A DNA stretch of 64,000 nucleotides from Butyrivibrio sp. AE3004 (GTDB taxonomy: Bacteria > Bacillota > Clostridia > Lachnospirales > Lachnospiraceae). The stretch covers positions 3,162,001 through 3,226,000 of the forward strand of contig NZ_JNLQ01000002.1 in NCBI RefSeq assembly GCF_000703165.1. The letters are read 5' to 3'. The translations under genes and the position numbers were made by a program. The notes beneath the pieces were generated by a model. It was given only the letters and a program-made list of their open reading frames with translations. It was not told the origin of the DNA and did no database searches. Positions 17,423-26,652 of this stretch are shown piece after piece (within the stretch, counting starts at the first letter, position 1; the number at the start of each line of letters is the position of its first letter).

Positions 17423-19804
17423 TTATTTAATAAATGTCACTATAGTTACTCCGGAGTCTCCTTCGCCAAATTCTCCAAGTTTAAATGATTTGACATAAGG
17501 AGCTGCCTTAAGATGATCATGAACTGCCTTCCTGAGTATTCCCGATCCCTTTCCGTGTACAATTCTGACCGAAGGAAGATGAGAAACATATGCATTATCC
17601 AGATATTTATCAAGTTCTGCAATAGCATCCGCACTATTCAAGCCTATAAGATTAAGCTCGGTCTTTATGTTCTTTGCCCCTGACAGATCCATCTTATGTT
17701 GTCCGTAGAACTTCTTCATCTGATCTTTACCGCTCTCTTCTTTTATAAGCTCAAGATCATCAATATGGGCTCTGGATTTCATAATTCCGCACTGAACCAT
17801 GACATTCCCATCTTTATCGGGTTTTGTGCTGATAGTTCCCTTCATTCCCATAGAAATAATTCGTACTGCATCACCAATATGGATCTGGGTAGGCTTAAGC
17901 TTCTTATGATTTACAGTTTTTGGCTTATTCTTATCCCATAACTTCTGATTTTTGTCGGATATCTGCTTATTTATACTTTGTCTGGCCTTCTCGAGCTCCT
18001 GCATCGGAATCCCGGCCTCTGCTTTACGAATTGTCCTTATAGTTTCATCTGCAGAATCCTTAGCCTCCTGAAGGATTGCACGTGCCTCTTCATGTGCTTT
18101 ACGAAGAATATTGTCCCTGGATTCCTCAAGCTTTGTCTGCTTACCTTGCAATTCCTCTTTAAGCTTCTCTACTTCTTTACGATATTTTTCTATTTCAAGA
18201 CGTTCATTTTCAATAGTTACTCTGCTGCGTTCAAGATCTGTTAGCAGATCCTCAAATTTACGATTATCCTGACTGATCTGTTCACCTGCAGCATCAATTA
18301 TTTCCTGTGAAAGTCCCAATCTCTTGGAAATAGCAAAAGCATTACTTTTACCGGGTATGCCTATTAACAATCTGTATGTAGGTCTAAGAGATTCTACATC
18401 AAACTCACAGCTGGCATTCTGAATTCCATCCGTCGTAAGAGCATACACTTTCAATTCGCTGTAATGCGTTGTTGCCATTGTTCTGATCCCACGCTCATGA
18501 AGGAAATTAAGAATAGATATTGCCAATGCGGCACCTTCAGTAGGATCTGTTCCGGCACCAAGCTCATCAAACAGACACAGTGAATTCTCATCAGCATTCT
18601 CCAGAATATGTACGGTATTAGTCATATGTGATGAGAATGTAGACAGGCTTTGCTCTATACTCTGCTCATCTCCGATATCAGCATAAATTTCATTAAAAAC
18701 AGAAAGCTCTGATCTGTCTCCTGCAGGAATAGCCAGTCCTGCCTGTCCCATTAGTGTGAGTAATCCCACAGTCTTAAGTGTTACGGTCTTACCACCGGTA
18801 TTAGGACCGGTGATTATGATCATATCAAAATCTTTCCCGGCATAAACATCAATGGGAACTGCCTTCTTTTTATCAAGAAGAGGATGTCTTCCCTTAATGA
18901 TATTAAAATAATGGTTCTCATTAAATATCGGAGTTATCGCATTTTGTGAAAGGGCAAGCGATGCCTTGGCAAAAACAAAGTCAAGCTCCGTCATAATAGC
19001 AGAATCATCTGACAATGCCGTCAGATATCCACCTACTTCTGCGGAAATTCTGGCAAGAATCACCTCTATCTCTGCCTTTTCCAAACCTACCAGTTCTCTT
19101 ATTTTATTGTTTAATTCAACCACAACTGCAGGCTCAATAAATAAGGTGGATCCTGAAGATGACTGATCGTGAACTATTCCGTTAACCTGGTTCTTATATT
19201 CTGCCTTGATTGGTATACAATAGCGGTCACCTCTCATTGTAACAACCGCTTCCTGAAGATAGGTGCGCAGTGATCCATTTACCATTTTTCCAAGCTGGTC
19301 ATGAATTCTGTCACCTGTAATCTGAATATCTCTTCTTATGTGTCTGAGTGCAGGACTTGCATCAGAGGAAATCTCATCTTCAGAAATAATGCAGCGCCTT
19401 ATCTCTGCCGAAACAGGTGTCAATGGCTCTAGTCCGTCAAAAAGATCAGAAAGAACATCTCTTGATTCTTCATCCTTATCTGATCTTCCATAGCTTTTTA
19501 CCCTGTTTACATTATCCAAAAAGCCTGCAATGTTCAAAAGCTGTGGTGCATCCAGGGAACTACCGATTTTAAGTGCCTTAAGGTATCCCGATATATCCCT
19601 GTTACTTCCAAAGGAAACAGATCCTTTTTTAAATATTCTTGCTATTGCAGCCTCTGTCTTTTTCTGATTTCTCTGTATTTCTCTTATATCAGAGGAAGGT
19701 AGCAGTTCTCTGCACATTCTTTTTCCGGGCTCAGAGGTTGCATGTTCTGAAAGCTGTTCAATAATTTTGTCGTACTCTAATACGTGTAAAACCTTTTCAT
19801 TCAT
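17423..19804 (-). CDS. mutS2: Endonuclease MutS2
   Basis: A 793-residue MutS2. It has the MutS core and clamp regions, an ABC-type ATPase with Walker A 'GPNTGGKTVTLKT' (about residue 335) and Walker B 'LCLFDELGAGTDP', a long coiled coil (about 505-630), a KOW-like segment, and a C-terminal Smr nuclease domain ('LNLIGLNSADAIAELDKYLD', 'VRIVHGKGSGILR'). In Firmicutes MutS2 proteins act on recombination intermediates and, in B. subtilis, on collided ribosomes. Its ATG shares a base with the yhaM stop codon (TAATG). Length is normal. Confidence 0.96.
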   Translation of the reverse strand: MNEKVLHVLEYDKIIEQLSEHATSEPGKRMCRELLPSSDIREIQRNQKKTEAAIARIFKKGSVSFGSNRDISGYLKALKIGSSLDAPQLLNIAGFLDNVNRVKSYGRSDKDEESRDVLSDLFDGLEPLTPVSAEIRRCIISEDEISSDASPALRHIRRDIQITGDRIHDQLGKMVNGSLRTYLQEAVVTMRGDRYCIPIKAEYKNQVNGIVHDQSSSGSTLFIEPAVVVELNNKIRELVGLEKAEIEVILARISAEVGGYLTALSDDSAIMTELDFVFAKASLALSQNAITPIFNENHYFNIIKGRHPLLDKKKAVPIDVYAGKDFDMIIITGPNTGGKTVTLKTVGLLTLMGQAGLAIPAGDRSELSVFNEIYADIGDEQSIEQSLSTFSSHMTNTVHILENADENSLCLFDELGAGTDPTEGAALAISILNFLHERGIRTMATTHYSELKVYALTTDGIQNASCEFDVESLRPTYRLLIGIPGKSNAFAISKRLGLSQEIIDAAGEQISQDNRKFEDLLTDLERSRVTIENERLEIEKYRKEVEKLKEELQGKQTKLEESRDNILRKAHEEARAILQEAKDSADETIRTIRKAEAGIPMQELEKARQSINKQISDKNQKLWDKNKPKTVNHKKLKPTQIHIGDAVRIISMGMKGTISTKPDKDGNVMVQCGIMKSRAHIDDLELIKEESGKDQMKKFYGQHKMDLSGAKNIKTELNLIGLNSADAIAELDKYLDNAYVSHLPSVRIVHGKGSGILRKAVHDHLKAAPYVKSFKLGEFGEGDSGVTIVTFIK

Positions 19805-20751
19805 TATGATTCAACCCTGGTATCAAATAGATTGCTCTCCATTAGTCTGTTATATCCGAGCCAACCTACTTCATTTGTATTGTTAAGTATCTCTGTAAAA
19901 GTTTCAAGTTTGGCATCAGTATTATCAGCAAGGTGCAACGCCAATGCTTCAATAATAGCCGGCATCTTTGGGGATCCATACTCATATTTACCATGATGAG
20001 CCAATATGCAGTGCTGAAGCTCCTGCTTCAAAAGAACAGGAAAATCATTAATATCCTTTACCTTCTCTGCTATCATCTCACTTCCCACTACAATATGCCC
20101 TATAAACTGTCCTTCATCTGTATAATCATTTAAGGGAAACAGCGAAAGTTCTCTTGTCTTTCCTATGTCATGACAAATAGCGGCAGTAATTAAAAGATCT
20201 CTGTTAATTGCAGGATATGACTTTGAAAAATAATCGCACATCTTGGTCACGCTTAAGGTATGTTCCAAAAGTCCACCTACAAAACCATGATGAACAGACT
20301 TTGCAGCCGATGACTTGCGAAATGATCTTATAAATTCCTCGTCCTTAACAAATAGTGCATCCAATAGTTCTTTCAAATAATGATTTTTTACTGTATTAAT
20401 AATTCCGAGAAGTTCATTGAACATTTCATCATTGTTTTTGGAAGACACAGGAAGATAAAGAGACTCGTCATACTCGCCCTCATGGCATAAACGTGCTCTT
20501 TTTATATTTACCTGAAGTGCACCATTAAAACTTGTAACTTCACCATAAACGTCAATATATTCCAGCGATCCGAAATCATCTATTCCCTCACTATTGGGAT
20601 CCCAGACCTTAGCATCTACTGTTCCTGTTCTATCCTGTAGAATAACAGAATAATAGGTTTTTCCGTTCTTTGTCGTTGCAGCCTGAATATGCTTGCAAAA
20701 ATAAATATCCGCAACTCTGTCTCCGGAATTAAAATCCTTGATAAATCTCAT
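19804..20751 (-). CDS. yhaM: 3'-5' exoribonuclease YhaM-like (OB fold plus HD domain)
   Basis: A 315-residue protein with an N-terminal OB-fold nucleic-acid-binding domain (about 1-90, 'YYSVILQDRTGTVDAKVWDP') and a central HD phosphohydrolase domain ('HHGFVGGLLEHTLSVTKM', 'AAICHDIGKTREL', later 'CILAHHGKYEYGSP'). This is the YhaM layout, a metal-dependent 3'-5' exoribonuclease. It lies 2 bp after the HtrA-like gene and overlaps mutS2 by one base, so the three are surely one transcript. Length matches YhaM of Bacillus (about 314 residues). Confidence 0.93.
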   Translation of the reverse strand: MRFIKDFNSGDRVADIYFCKHIQAATTKNGKTYYSVILQDRTGTVDAKVWDPNSEGIDDFGSLEYIDVYGEVTSFNGALQVNIKRARLCHEGEYDESLYLPVSSKNNDEMFNELLGIINTVKNHYLKELLDALFVKDEEFIRSFRKSSAAKSVHHGFVGGLLEHTLSVTKMCDYFSKSYPAINRDLLITAAICHDIGKTRELSLFPLNDYTDEGQFIGHIVVGSEMIAEKVKDINDFPVLLKQELQHCILAHHGKYEYGSPKMPAIIEALALHLADNTDAKLETFTEILNNTNEVGWLGYNRLMESNLFDTRVES

Positions 20752-20753
20752 TC

Positions 20754-22139
20754 TTACTCCTCGCCTACAGCCGAATTAGCTGTTTCTATTTCTATCGATA
20801 ACTCAAGATACCCCTCTGCTGCCTGTCTCATAAGATTAAGGCTTATAGTTGTACCCGGTTTTACTGATCTTATTTTTGATATGAATACATCATAGCCTGT
20901 CACTTCTTCACCGTTTACAGCTGTGATAATATCTCCGCTCTGTACCCCGGCAACCATTGCAGGCGAATCCATATCTGTTCGTATTACATATGCTCCCGCA
21001 GGAATATTCTCACCTTCCTGAAGTTCCTTTGGTACAGTCTGTCCATGTATCCCCAGATATACACGCCCCTTTTTGTTGGAAAGATCTTCTATAAGAGAAC
21101 GCAACTCCGTAATACCAACCGCACAAAGTGCATTTGGCATACTCGAGTTGTTATAATTCATATCAATTATTCCAACAACCGCTCCTGCCAGATTAATGAT
21201 AGCTCCACTTGCATTACTACTTCCATTCATATCTGTAGTAAGCAGCATATAATTAGAATCCGCAAGATCCAGGGCTGAATTTCCGGAAGTGATAAATCCA
21301 TAGGTTATGGATCCCTGTATTCCTGTAGGGCTGCCAATTGCTATAACCGGTGTTCCTGTAACTACTCCGGAATTTGAGCTTCCCAGCGGTGCTACTATGA
21401 GTTTTTCTTTTGTCTTGTCAGGTACGGAAGTGTTTTTTACTGCTAATACGGATAATCCTGTAACAGAGTCACTCATCTTCAGATATGCATCAGCCTTATT
21501 ACCGTCAAAAAAAGTAACCTGTAGTGATTCAGCATCACTTATTGCGGAAGTAAGCGCAAGAATCATGTATTCTGCACCATTATCCGCCACTATGACACCT
21601 GAGCTTTGTCCTTTGCTCTCATATGGATTATTGATCCAGTTCGTGTCAGATTGTATTGATGTGACAGTTACTACACCCTTTGCGGTATTGGTAGCTACAG
21701 ATCTAAGTGATGCATACATTTCAATGTAGTCCGATGAGTCTATATGATATGAACTCATCTCCTGTTGCATCCTTGAAAGCTCAGAAGATGCCATGTCTAT
21801 TGCAACACTGGCAGCCTCTGCCGCAATTGCATTATCATCAGCATACATGTCCTCAGGCTGCATCTCATCGGTAACTGTCTCTTCCGTAAGCGCTATCGGT
21901 GCGGGTGTTTCCTCCGGATACAATTTATTGTTTATCACAGGTGAAAGAAAAACAAATGTAAGACAGGCAACTACTCCGAAAACTATAGCCATGGTCACGG
22001 TAATAAGAGTCCTACGCAAAAGTTTTTTCTTGTTTATGGGGCGCTGCTTTATCTTCTCCCTCATAAAATCAGCTCTTTTTATAGGACTCTTCTCCGGATC
22101 AAGCTTTACTTCTTCCGAATTATTATTTTTATATTCCAT
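20754..22139 (-). CDS. Degenerate HtrA-like membrane protein with PDZ domain (probable pseudoprotease)
   Basis: A 461-residue protein: cytoplasmic N-terminus, one membrane helix at about 44-66, a linker, a trypsin-like fold (about 150-345) and a PDZ domain (about 350-455, 'GVQSGDIITAVNGEEVTGYD'). The fold is recognisable from 'PVIAIGSPTGIQGSITYGFI' and 'SSGVIV', but the catalytic triad is not intact. The segment replacing 'TNxHV' reads 'ILALTSAI' with no His, the Asp position in the 'D-x-A-V-L' region is 'TGLSVLAV', and the 'GNSGG' site reads 'SNASG'. It is therefore probably a non-catalytic relative that binds unfolded or specific partners outside the membrane. ATG 22139 follows GAGGGG. The residue-by-residue alignment was done by eye. 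Confidence 0.85.
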   Translation of the reverse strand: MEYKNNNSEEVKLDPEKSPIKRADFMREKIKQRPINKKKLLRRTLITVTMAIVFGVVACLTFVFLSPVINNKLYPEETPAPIALTEETVTDEMQPEDMYADDNAIAAEAASVAIDMASSELSRMQQEMSSYHIDSSDYIEMYASLRSVATNTAKGVVTVTSIQSDTNWINNPYESKGQSSGVIVADNGAEYMILALTSAISDAESLQVTFFDGNKADAYLKMSDSVTGLSVLAVKNTSVPDKTKEKLIVAPLGSSNSGVVTGTPVIAIGSPTGIQGSITYGFITSGNSALDLADSNYMLLTTDMNGSSNASGAIINLAGAVVGIIDMNYNNSSMPNALCAVGITELRSLIEDLSNKKGRVYLGIHGQTVPKELQEGENIPAGAYVIRTDMDSPAMVAGVQSGDIITAVNGEEVTGYDVFISKIRSVKPGTTISLNLMRQAAEGYLELSIEIETANSAVGEE

Positions 22140-22160
22140 ATTCCCCTCTGACTTGGATAC

Positions 22161-23321
22161 TTATCCCAACTTCTGAATAAAGTTTCTAAGCCTTTCCATA
22201 GCCTTTTTCAGATCCTCAAGTGAATATGCATAGGAAATTCTGATAAATCCTTCTCCACAATCACCAAACGCATTTCCGGGAACAACCGCGAGCTTCTCTT
22301 CCTGCAATAATCTTGTAGCAAACTCATCACTTGACATTCCAAACTGCTTTATGCAAGGGAATATATAAAAAGCACCAAATGGTTCAAAGCACGGTAATCC
22401 CATATTTCTAAGTTCATGGATCAGATATCTTCGTCTCTGATTGTACTGATTTCTCATCATCGCCACATCGTCATCACCATTTTTAAGAGCCTCGACCGCA
22501 GCATACTGGCTGGTTGTAGGCGCACACATTATGGCAAACTGATGAATTTTTGTCATTTGCTCAATAATAATTTCCGGTCCGCATGCATATCCAAGTCTCC
22601 ATCCTGTCATGGCATAAGCCTTAGAGAAACCATTTATCAGTATAGTACGCTCATACATTCCCGGTATCTCAACTATTGAAATATGCTTATCGGTATATGT
22701 AAGTTCGCTATAGATCTCATCAGAAATAACGTAAATATCCTTTTCAATTATCACCTTGGCAATGGCTTCAAGATCTGCCTTTTCCATAATTGCTCCGGTA
22801 GGATTATTAGGGAAAGGAAGCACCAAAAGCTTTGTCTTATCGGTAACATGCTCCAGAATCTCATCTGCTGTAAGTCTGAATTCATTTTCCTCTTTAAGCT
22901 CAATAATAACCGGAGTAGCACCTGCAAGAATGGCGCATGGTTCATATGATACATAACTTGGTTGTGGTATCAGTACTTCTTCTCCGGGATTCACCATTGC
23001 TCTTATAGCAAGATCAATCGCCTCTGAACCACCTACCGTTACAAGAACTTGTGTATCCGGGTCATATGATGTGTTTTGTCTGCGCTGTAAATAATTACAA
23101 ATTTCTACTTTAAGTTCTCTGAGTCCGGAATTCGATGTATAAAAAGTGCGTCCCTTTTCCAGAGAATATATGCCCTCATCGCGAATATGCCAGGGCGTGT
23201 CAAAATCGGGTTCGCCCACACCAAGTGATATTGCTCCGTCTATAGTCTTTACAACGTCAAAAAACTTACGAATTCCCGAGGGCTTTATGTCTACAATTTT
23301 CTCAGATAGCGGATTCCTCAT
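22161..23321 (-). CDS. PLP-dependent class I/II aminotransferase
   Basis: A 386-residue fold-type I aminotransferase. It has 'ISLGVGEPDFDTPWHIRD' near the N-terminus, the central 'PFPNNPTGAIM', 'YVISDEIYSELTY', and the PLP lysine in 'LINGFSKAYAMTGWRLGY' (about residue 235). This is the PatA/AspC-like subgroup, which transfers amino groups between amino acids and 2-oxo acids; the exact substrate is not readable. It overlaps the upstream Lrp regulator by 4 bases (ATGA), so regulator and enzyme are co-translated and the regulator probably controls this amino acid pathway. Confidence 0.93.
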   Translation of the reverse strand: MRNPLSEKIVDIKPSGIRKFFDVVKTIDGAISLGVGEPDFDTPWHIRDEGIYSLEKGRTFYTSNSGLRELKVEICNYLQRRQNTSYDPDTQVLVTVGGSEAIDLAIRAMVNPGEEVLIPQPSYVSYEPCAILAGATPVIIELKEENEFRLTADEILEHVTDKTKLLVLPFPNNPTGAIMEKADLEAIAKVIIEKDIYVISDEIYSELTYTDKHISIVEIPGMYERTILINGFSKAYAMTGWRLGYACGPEIIIEQMTKIHQFAIMCAPTTSQYAAVEALKNGDDDVAMMRNQYNQRRRYLIHELRNMGLPCFEPFGAFYIFPCIKQFGMSSDEFATRLLQEEKLAVVPGNAFGDCGEGFIRISYAYSLEDLKKAMERLRNFIQKLG

Positions 23322-23806
23322 GGCGTGATCTTCTCCCTTGTATCATCAAATTTTTTTGCAAGAATTGTCCCGTGCTCTTTATATTTCTGTAAAATGAAAT
23401 GTGTTGAGCAACTAAGAACAGTATCAAGAGGCGATAACTTATTGGTAACAAAGCTTGCTACCTCTTTAAGAGTTTTTCCTTCAAGCATAACCATGAGATC
23501 AAAACCGCCTGACATAAGATATACACTTGTAACTTCTGGATATTTATAGATTCTCTCAGCTATAGAGTCAAAGCCTATACCTCTCTGAGGTGTTACCTTA
23601 ACTTCTATCAGAGCCATTACCTTATCGATTGATGTCTTAGACCAGTCAATCATGGTATGATAACCACAGATAATTCCTTCATCCTCAAGTGCCCGAAGCT
23701 CATTCGCAACATCAATCTCAGAGGCCGCCAGTAATACCGCCAGTTCTGAAATGCCAATTCGGCTGTTTTTGTCAATTGTACGAAGTAATTCTTCTCTGTT
23801 TACCAT
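23318..23806 (-). CDS. Lrp/AsnC-family transcriptional regulator
   Basis: Start set at ATG 23806 (MVNREELL) because GGAGGAG is directly upstream; the frame is open another 11 codons. The 162-residue protein has an N-terminal winged helix ('ISELAVLLAASEIDVANELR') and a C-terminal RAM ligand-binding domain ('VYLMSGGFDLMVMLEGKT'). Lrp-type proteins respond to amino acids and form octamers. It overlaps the aminotransferase gene by 4 bases, which suggests local control of that enzyme by its substrate or product. Confidence 0.92.
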   Translation of the reverse strand: MVNREELLRTIDKNSRIGISELAVLLAASEIDVANELRALEDEGIICGYHTMIDWSKTSIDKVMALIEVKVTPQRGIGFDSIAERIYKYPEVTSVYLMSGGFDLMVMLEGKTLKEVASFVTNKLSPLDTVLSCSTHFILQKYKEHGTILAKKFDDTREKITP

Positions 23807-23850
23807 GATCTTCTCCTCCAACTTTTTTATAAATAGCAATATTCCATTTA

Positions 23851-24825
23851 TTATACCATAATTCTTACAATTTCATCTGCCTGCGGTTTATCAAGATATC
23901 TGATTTCGTCATCATTTCTGATTATTCTGTCATTCTTTGCAGTAGTAATTCCGATTTTTGTCGCACATACCCCCGCTTCTTCCAGTTTTGCTATCATATC
24001 TTCACCGTCTGAAGCGATTATAAGAAGTGACCCTCCAGACATCATCTGATACGGATTTACTCCAAGATAATTTGAGATTTCAACTGTCTCCTGCCTTATT
24101 GGTATTTTCTTCAGATCAATATCCATACCACAGCCTGCTCGTTCAGCAATTTCCCAAAGGGCTGCAAAAATCCCACCTCTTGATACGTCATGCATAAACA
24201 GTGCCCCTGCATCCATTGCCACGGCAGCATCTTGTTTTATCGATACATATCGCTTAAATTCTGCAGCTTCTCTGATCATATAAGCAGGAAGTCTTCTATC
24301 CAATTCCTCAGACTTCTCTGAAGCAAGAATAGCCGTCCCTTCCAGACCTGTCCATTTTGTCATTATAACATCACAGCTGTCCTTTATCTTTCCCTGCTCT
24401 GTAATTTTTGTCCCAGTTCCCACAACCACAGCACTGATAAGGGGTCTGTTAACAGCATCCGTGACCTCCGTATGTCCACCTTCTATGGCTATTTCGAGCT
24501 CATTTGTTGCACTGATGGCATTTTTCATAATTTCCTTAATCTCAGTTTCCTCCGTTTCCGTAGGGAGCATAATATTAAGGCTGGCCATTAGTGGTTTACC
24601 TCCGGAACAGAAAATATTATTTGCTGCATTTATAACTGCAAGATATCCTGATTCCTTACATCTAAATGTAATCGTATCAACTGACGAAAACGTCATTCTT
24701 CCAAATTCATCTATAGAATAAGCGCAGTCTGATTTAGCAGCTGCGCTCTCTCTATTAGAATCATTTTTAATAAGCTTTAACACTGAGCGCTTAAGAACGC
24801 TCTCTGTAACCTTACCGATTCTCAT
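23851..24825 (-). CDS. AIR synthase/HypE-like ATP-binding protein
   Basis: A 324-residue PurM/HypE/SelD-fold protein. Visible features are 'VDTITFRCKESGYLAVINAANNI' as the N-terminal dimer strand, 'EIAIEGGHTEVTDAV', 'DVSRGGIFAALWEIAERAG' and 'MSGGSLLIIASDGE', all typical of the HypE branch. It lacks the C-terminal Pro-Arg-Ile-Cys tail of true HypE, ending '-IVRIMV', and no hyp genes are nearby. Hydrogenase maturation is therefore unlikely; a kinase-like or amide-dehydrating role on another substrate is more probable. It sits 44 bp before the Lrp regulator and 21 bp after the VanW-like gene. Its true reaction is unknown. Confidence 0.82.
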   Translation of the reverse strand: MRIGKVTESVLKRSVLKLIKNDSNRESAAAKSDCAYSIDEFGRMTFSSVDTITFRCKESGYLAVINAANNIFCSGGKPLMASLNIMLPTETEETEIKEIMKNAISATNELEIAIEGGHTEVTDAVNRPLISAVVVGTGTKITEQGKIKDSCDVIMTKWTGLEGTAILASEKSEELDRRLPAYMIREAAEFKRYVSIKQDAAVAMDAGALFMHDVSRGGIFAALWEIAERAGCGMDIDLKKIPIRQETVEISNYLGVNPYQMMSGGSLLIIASDGEDMIAKLEEAGVCATKIGITTAKNDRIIRNDDEIRYLDKPQADEIVRIMV

Positions 24826-24846
24826 TATATTATTTTTCTCCCGGAT

Positions 24847-26604
24847 TTATCCTTCTGTGGTGGGTGTTTCTGCAGGGGCCGGTGTTTCTGCAGGTGCTGC
24901 TTCCTGAGCAGGGGCTGCAGGTGTTTCTGCGGGTGCTGCTTCCTGAGCAGGGGCTGCAGGTGTTTCTGCGGGTGCTGCTTCCTGAGCAGAAGCTTCTGGC
25001 GCTGTTTCCTGAGCGGGCGCAGCTTCTGCAGGAGCCGGTGTCTGCTCTGGTGCAGCCGGTGCCGCTGCTTCCTGTTGTGCTTGCAACTGTGCCTGCGCTG
25101 ATGCGGCCTGTGCTGCGGCTGCTGCCTGTGCACCTTCCACATCACCACCGCTGGCTGCTGCCTGCTGCACCGCTACAATCGCTCCGGATACGGCTCTGAT
25201 CTGATTTATATCTCCGGTTGCTATAGCGGTTGCTATCTGTGCTGCCGCTGTAGGATCACCTGTAGCGGTTCCTACTGTAATAATGCGGGGAACCATCTTA
25301 TAAGTACTTTTATTTATTACTTCCCTGTTTGTCTCAACCCCATTATCATATGTAATCTTCCAAAGCTGTGCCTTGTATCCGATATGTGCTGACTGCGTAT
25401 TGATCGCACCTATGGGTGACGCTCCGTCAGCAACAATCTGGTCTGGTCCTGCCTGTGTTGTTTCAAGAACCTCACTTTCAAACTCTACTTTATGTGATGA
25501 ATCTCTTGTTTCAACTCCATAAATGGTAAAAGTAATATGCTTGTCAGAGGTAGTTGTACCTTCTATATAAATAGGATATTCCGTGCTGTTAACAAATCTG
25601 AAGTTCTTACCTCCATTCTCTGCTATGGCAGCATCCATCGATGGCTTTACATAATTGATTATCATCGAGTGGTTATGACGTTCCGTAACCTCAAGCTCTG
25701 ATAAAAGAACTGCATTATACAAAGTTGTTGAAACCTGGCAAATACCACCGCCAACACTTTCTACAACAACACCATTCAAATATGAACCTGCAGGAAAATA
25801 TCCATTTGCTTCAGTAAAAGGAGTTATCGTCTCAAGGACCGAAAATTCCTCCCCGGGATACAAAGTTGTACCATTAATAAGCTTACAGCCGTTAGCTACA
25901 TTTGCACTTCTTGCTGCTCCCGAACTGGAATAACTTGTAGTATATGTTCCGAGGACATCCCTTACCTTACTTAAATCCTCATAACTTCCCTGAGGCTGGT
26001 CCTCTTCAATGACTACATCAATCGTGCAATCCTCATGATTCCATTCATTCTGCACAAAATTCTCAATATTCTTAAGTGAAGTCTGCTCGTCAAGGATATA
26101 TCCCACTTGTCCATCTGTGACTTCAAATCCGTTTGATGTTTTTGAAAGCTTATAGTTTTGCTTTGAAACATTAAATGGTGCACAGTTAACTTCCAGAATC
26201 TGATAAATAGCATCATTATTAAAAGAATATTCGATATTGTAACGTTTGGTACTGTGCTCAAGATCCTTTATTGCTTTGTAGCGTTGGATGATATTACCTT
26301 CCCTGCAAAGAGCATAAGCTTCATCAACAACCTCTGTGTTAGCCCAGCCGAGTCCGAAGTCAGCCATGTTCACCTGGACACTCTGCCCTTCATCCCTCCC
26401 CCTAAGGGTTACGTTCTTTGCTCGCAGCTGCTCAATGTACTGATCTACAGCCTCAGTCGCCTGCGCAGTTGTCATGCCTGAAACATCAACATCACCAATA
26501 AAAACCCCTTGATGAATAGTATCTGAAGCAGCCTCTGCTCTACCTGCCGGAAATACAAGAACAAGTAAAAGCGCCATCAGACAAAGAAACATAATTTTTT
26601 TCAT
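24847..26604 (-). CDS. Exported VanW-family protein with Pro/Ala-rich repeat tail
   Basis: Start set at ATG 26604 (MKKIMF) because GGAGAAG lies just upstream; the frame is open four codons more. The 585-residue protein has a cleavable signal peptide ending near 'GRAEAAS', peptidoglycan-binding-like domains (about 25-215; 'IHQGVFIGDVDVSGMTTAQA' is the typical opening), then a VanW domain ('NGTTLYPGEEFSVLETITPF', 'NGVVVESVGGGICQVSTTLY', 'ERHNHSMIINYVKPSMDAAI') and a G5-like region. The last 110 residues are a low-complexity Ala/Pro/Glu/Gln tail with a 13-residue tandem repeat. Such proteins act at the cell wall; the tail probably spans peptidoglycan. It is the first gene of a minus-strand run reaching to 16712. 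Confidence 0.88.
   Translation of the reverse strand: MKKIMFLCLMALLLVLVFPAGRAEAASDTIHQGVFIGDVDVSGMTTAQATEAVDQYIEQLRAKNVTLRGRDEGQSVQVNMADFGLGWANTEVVDEAYALCREGNIIQRYKAIKDLEHSTKRYNIEYSFNNDAIYQILEVNCAPFNVSKQNYKLSKTSNGFEVTDGQVGYILDEQTSLKNIENFVQNEWNHEDCTIDVVIEEDQPQGSYEDLSKVRDVLGTYTTSYSSSGAARSANVANGCKLINGTTLYPGEEFSVLETITPFTEANGYFPAGSYLNGVVVESVGGGICQVSTTLYNAVLLSELEVTERHNHSMIINYVKPSMDAAIAENGGKNFRFVNSTEYPIYIEGTTTSDKHITFTIYGVETRDSSHKVEFESEVLETTQAGPDQIVADGASPIGAINTQSAHIGYKAQLWKITYDNGVETNREVINKSTYKMVPRIITVGTATGDPTAAAQIATAIATGDINQIRAVSGAIVAVQQAAASGGDVEGAQAAAAAQAASAQAQLQAQQEAAAPAAPEQTPAPAEAAPAQETAPEASAQEAAPAETPAAPAQEAAPAETPAAPAQEAAPAETPAPAETPTTEG
24893..24990 (-). repeat. 39-bp tandem repeat in the VanW-like tail
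   Basis: Two near-perfect 39-bp units (24893-24931 and 24932-24970) and a partial third encode the 13-residue unit built from 'PAETPA', 'APAQEAA'. The unit length keeps the reading frame. Copy number could vary between strains. Confidence 0.85.
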
Positions 26605-26652
26605 AAACTTCTCCATTTCGCCACTTTTCTGGCAAATACCGGTGTTATATAA

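Noticed and set aside
24893..24990. Possible CRISPR-like array
   Set aside because: The repeats are contiguous with no spacers and stay in the reading frame of a protein.
24825..25199. Long His/Arg- and Leu/Pro-rich reading frames on both strands
   Set aside because: They are other frames of the repetitive Ala/Pro/Glu tail of the VanW-like gene, with no ribosome sites.
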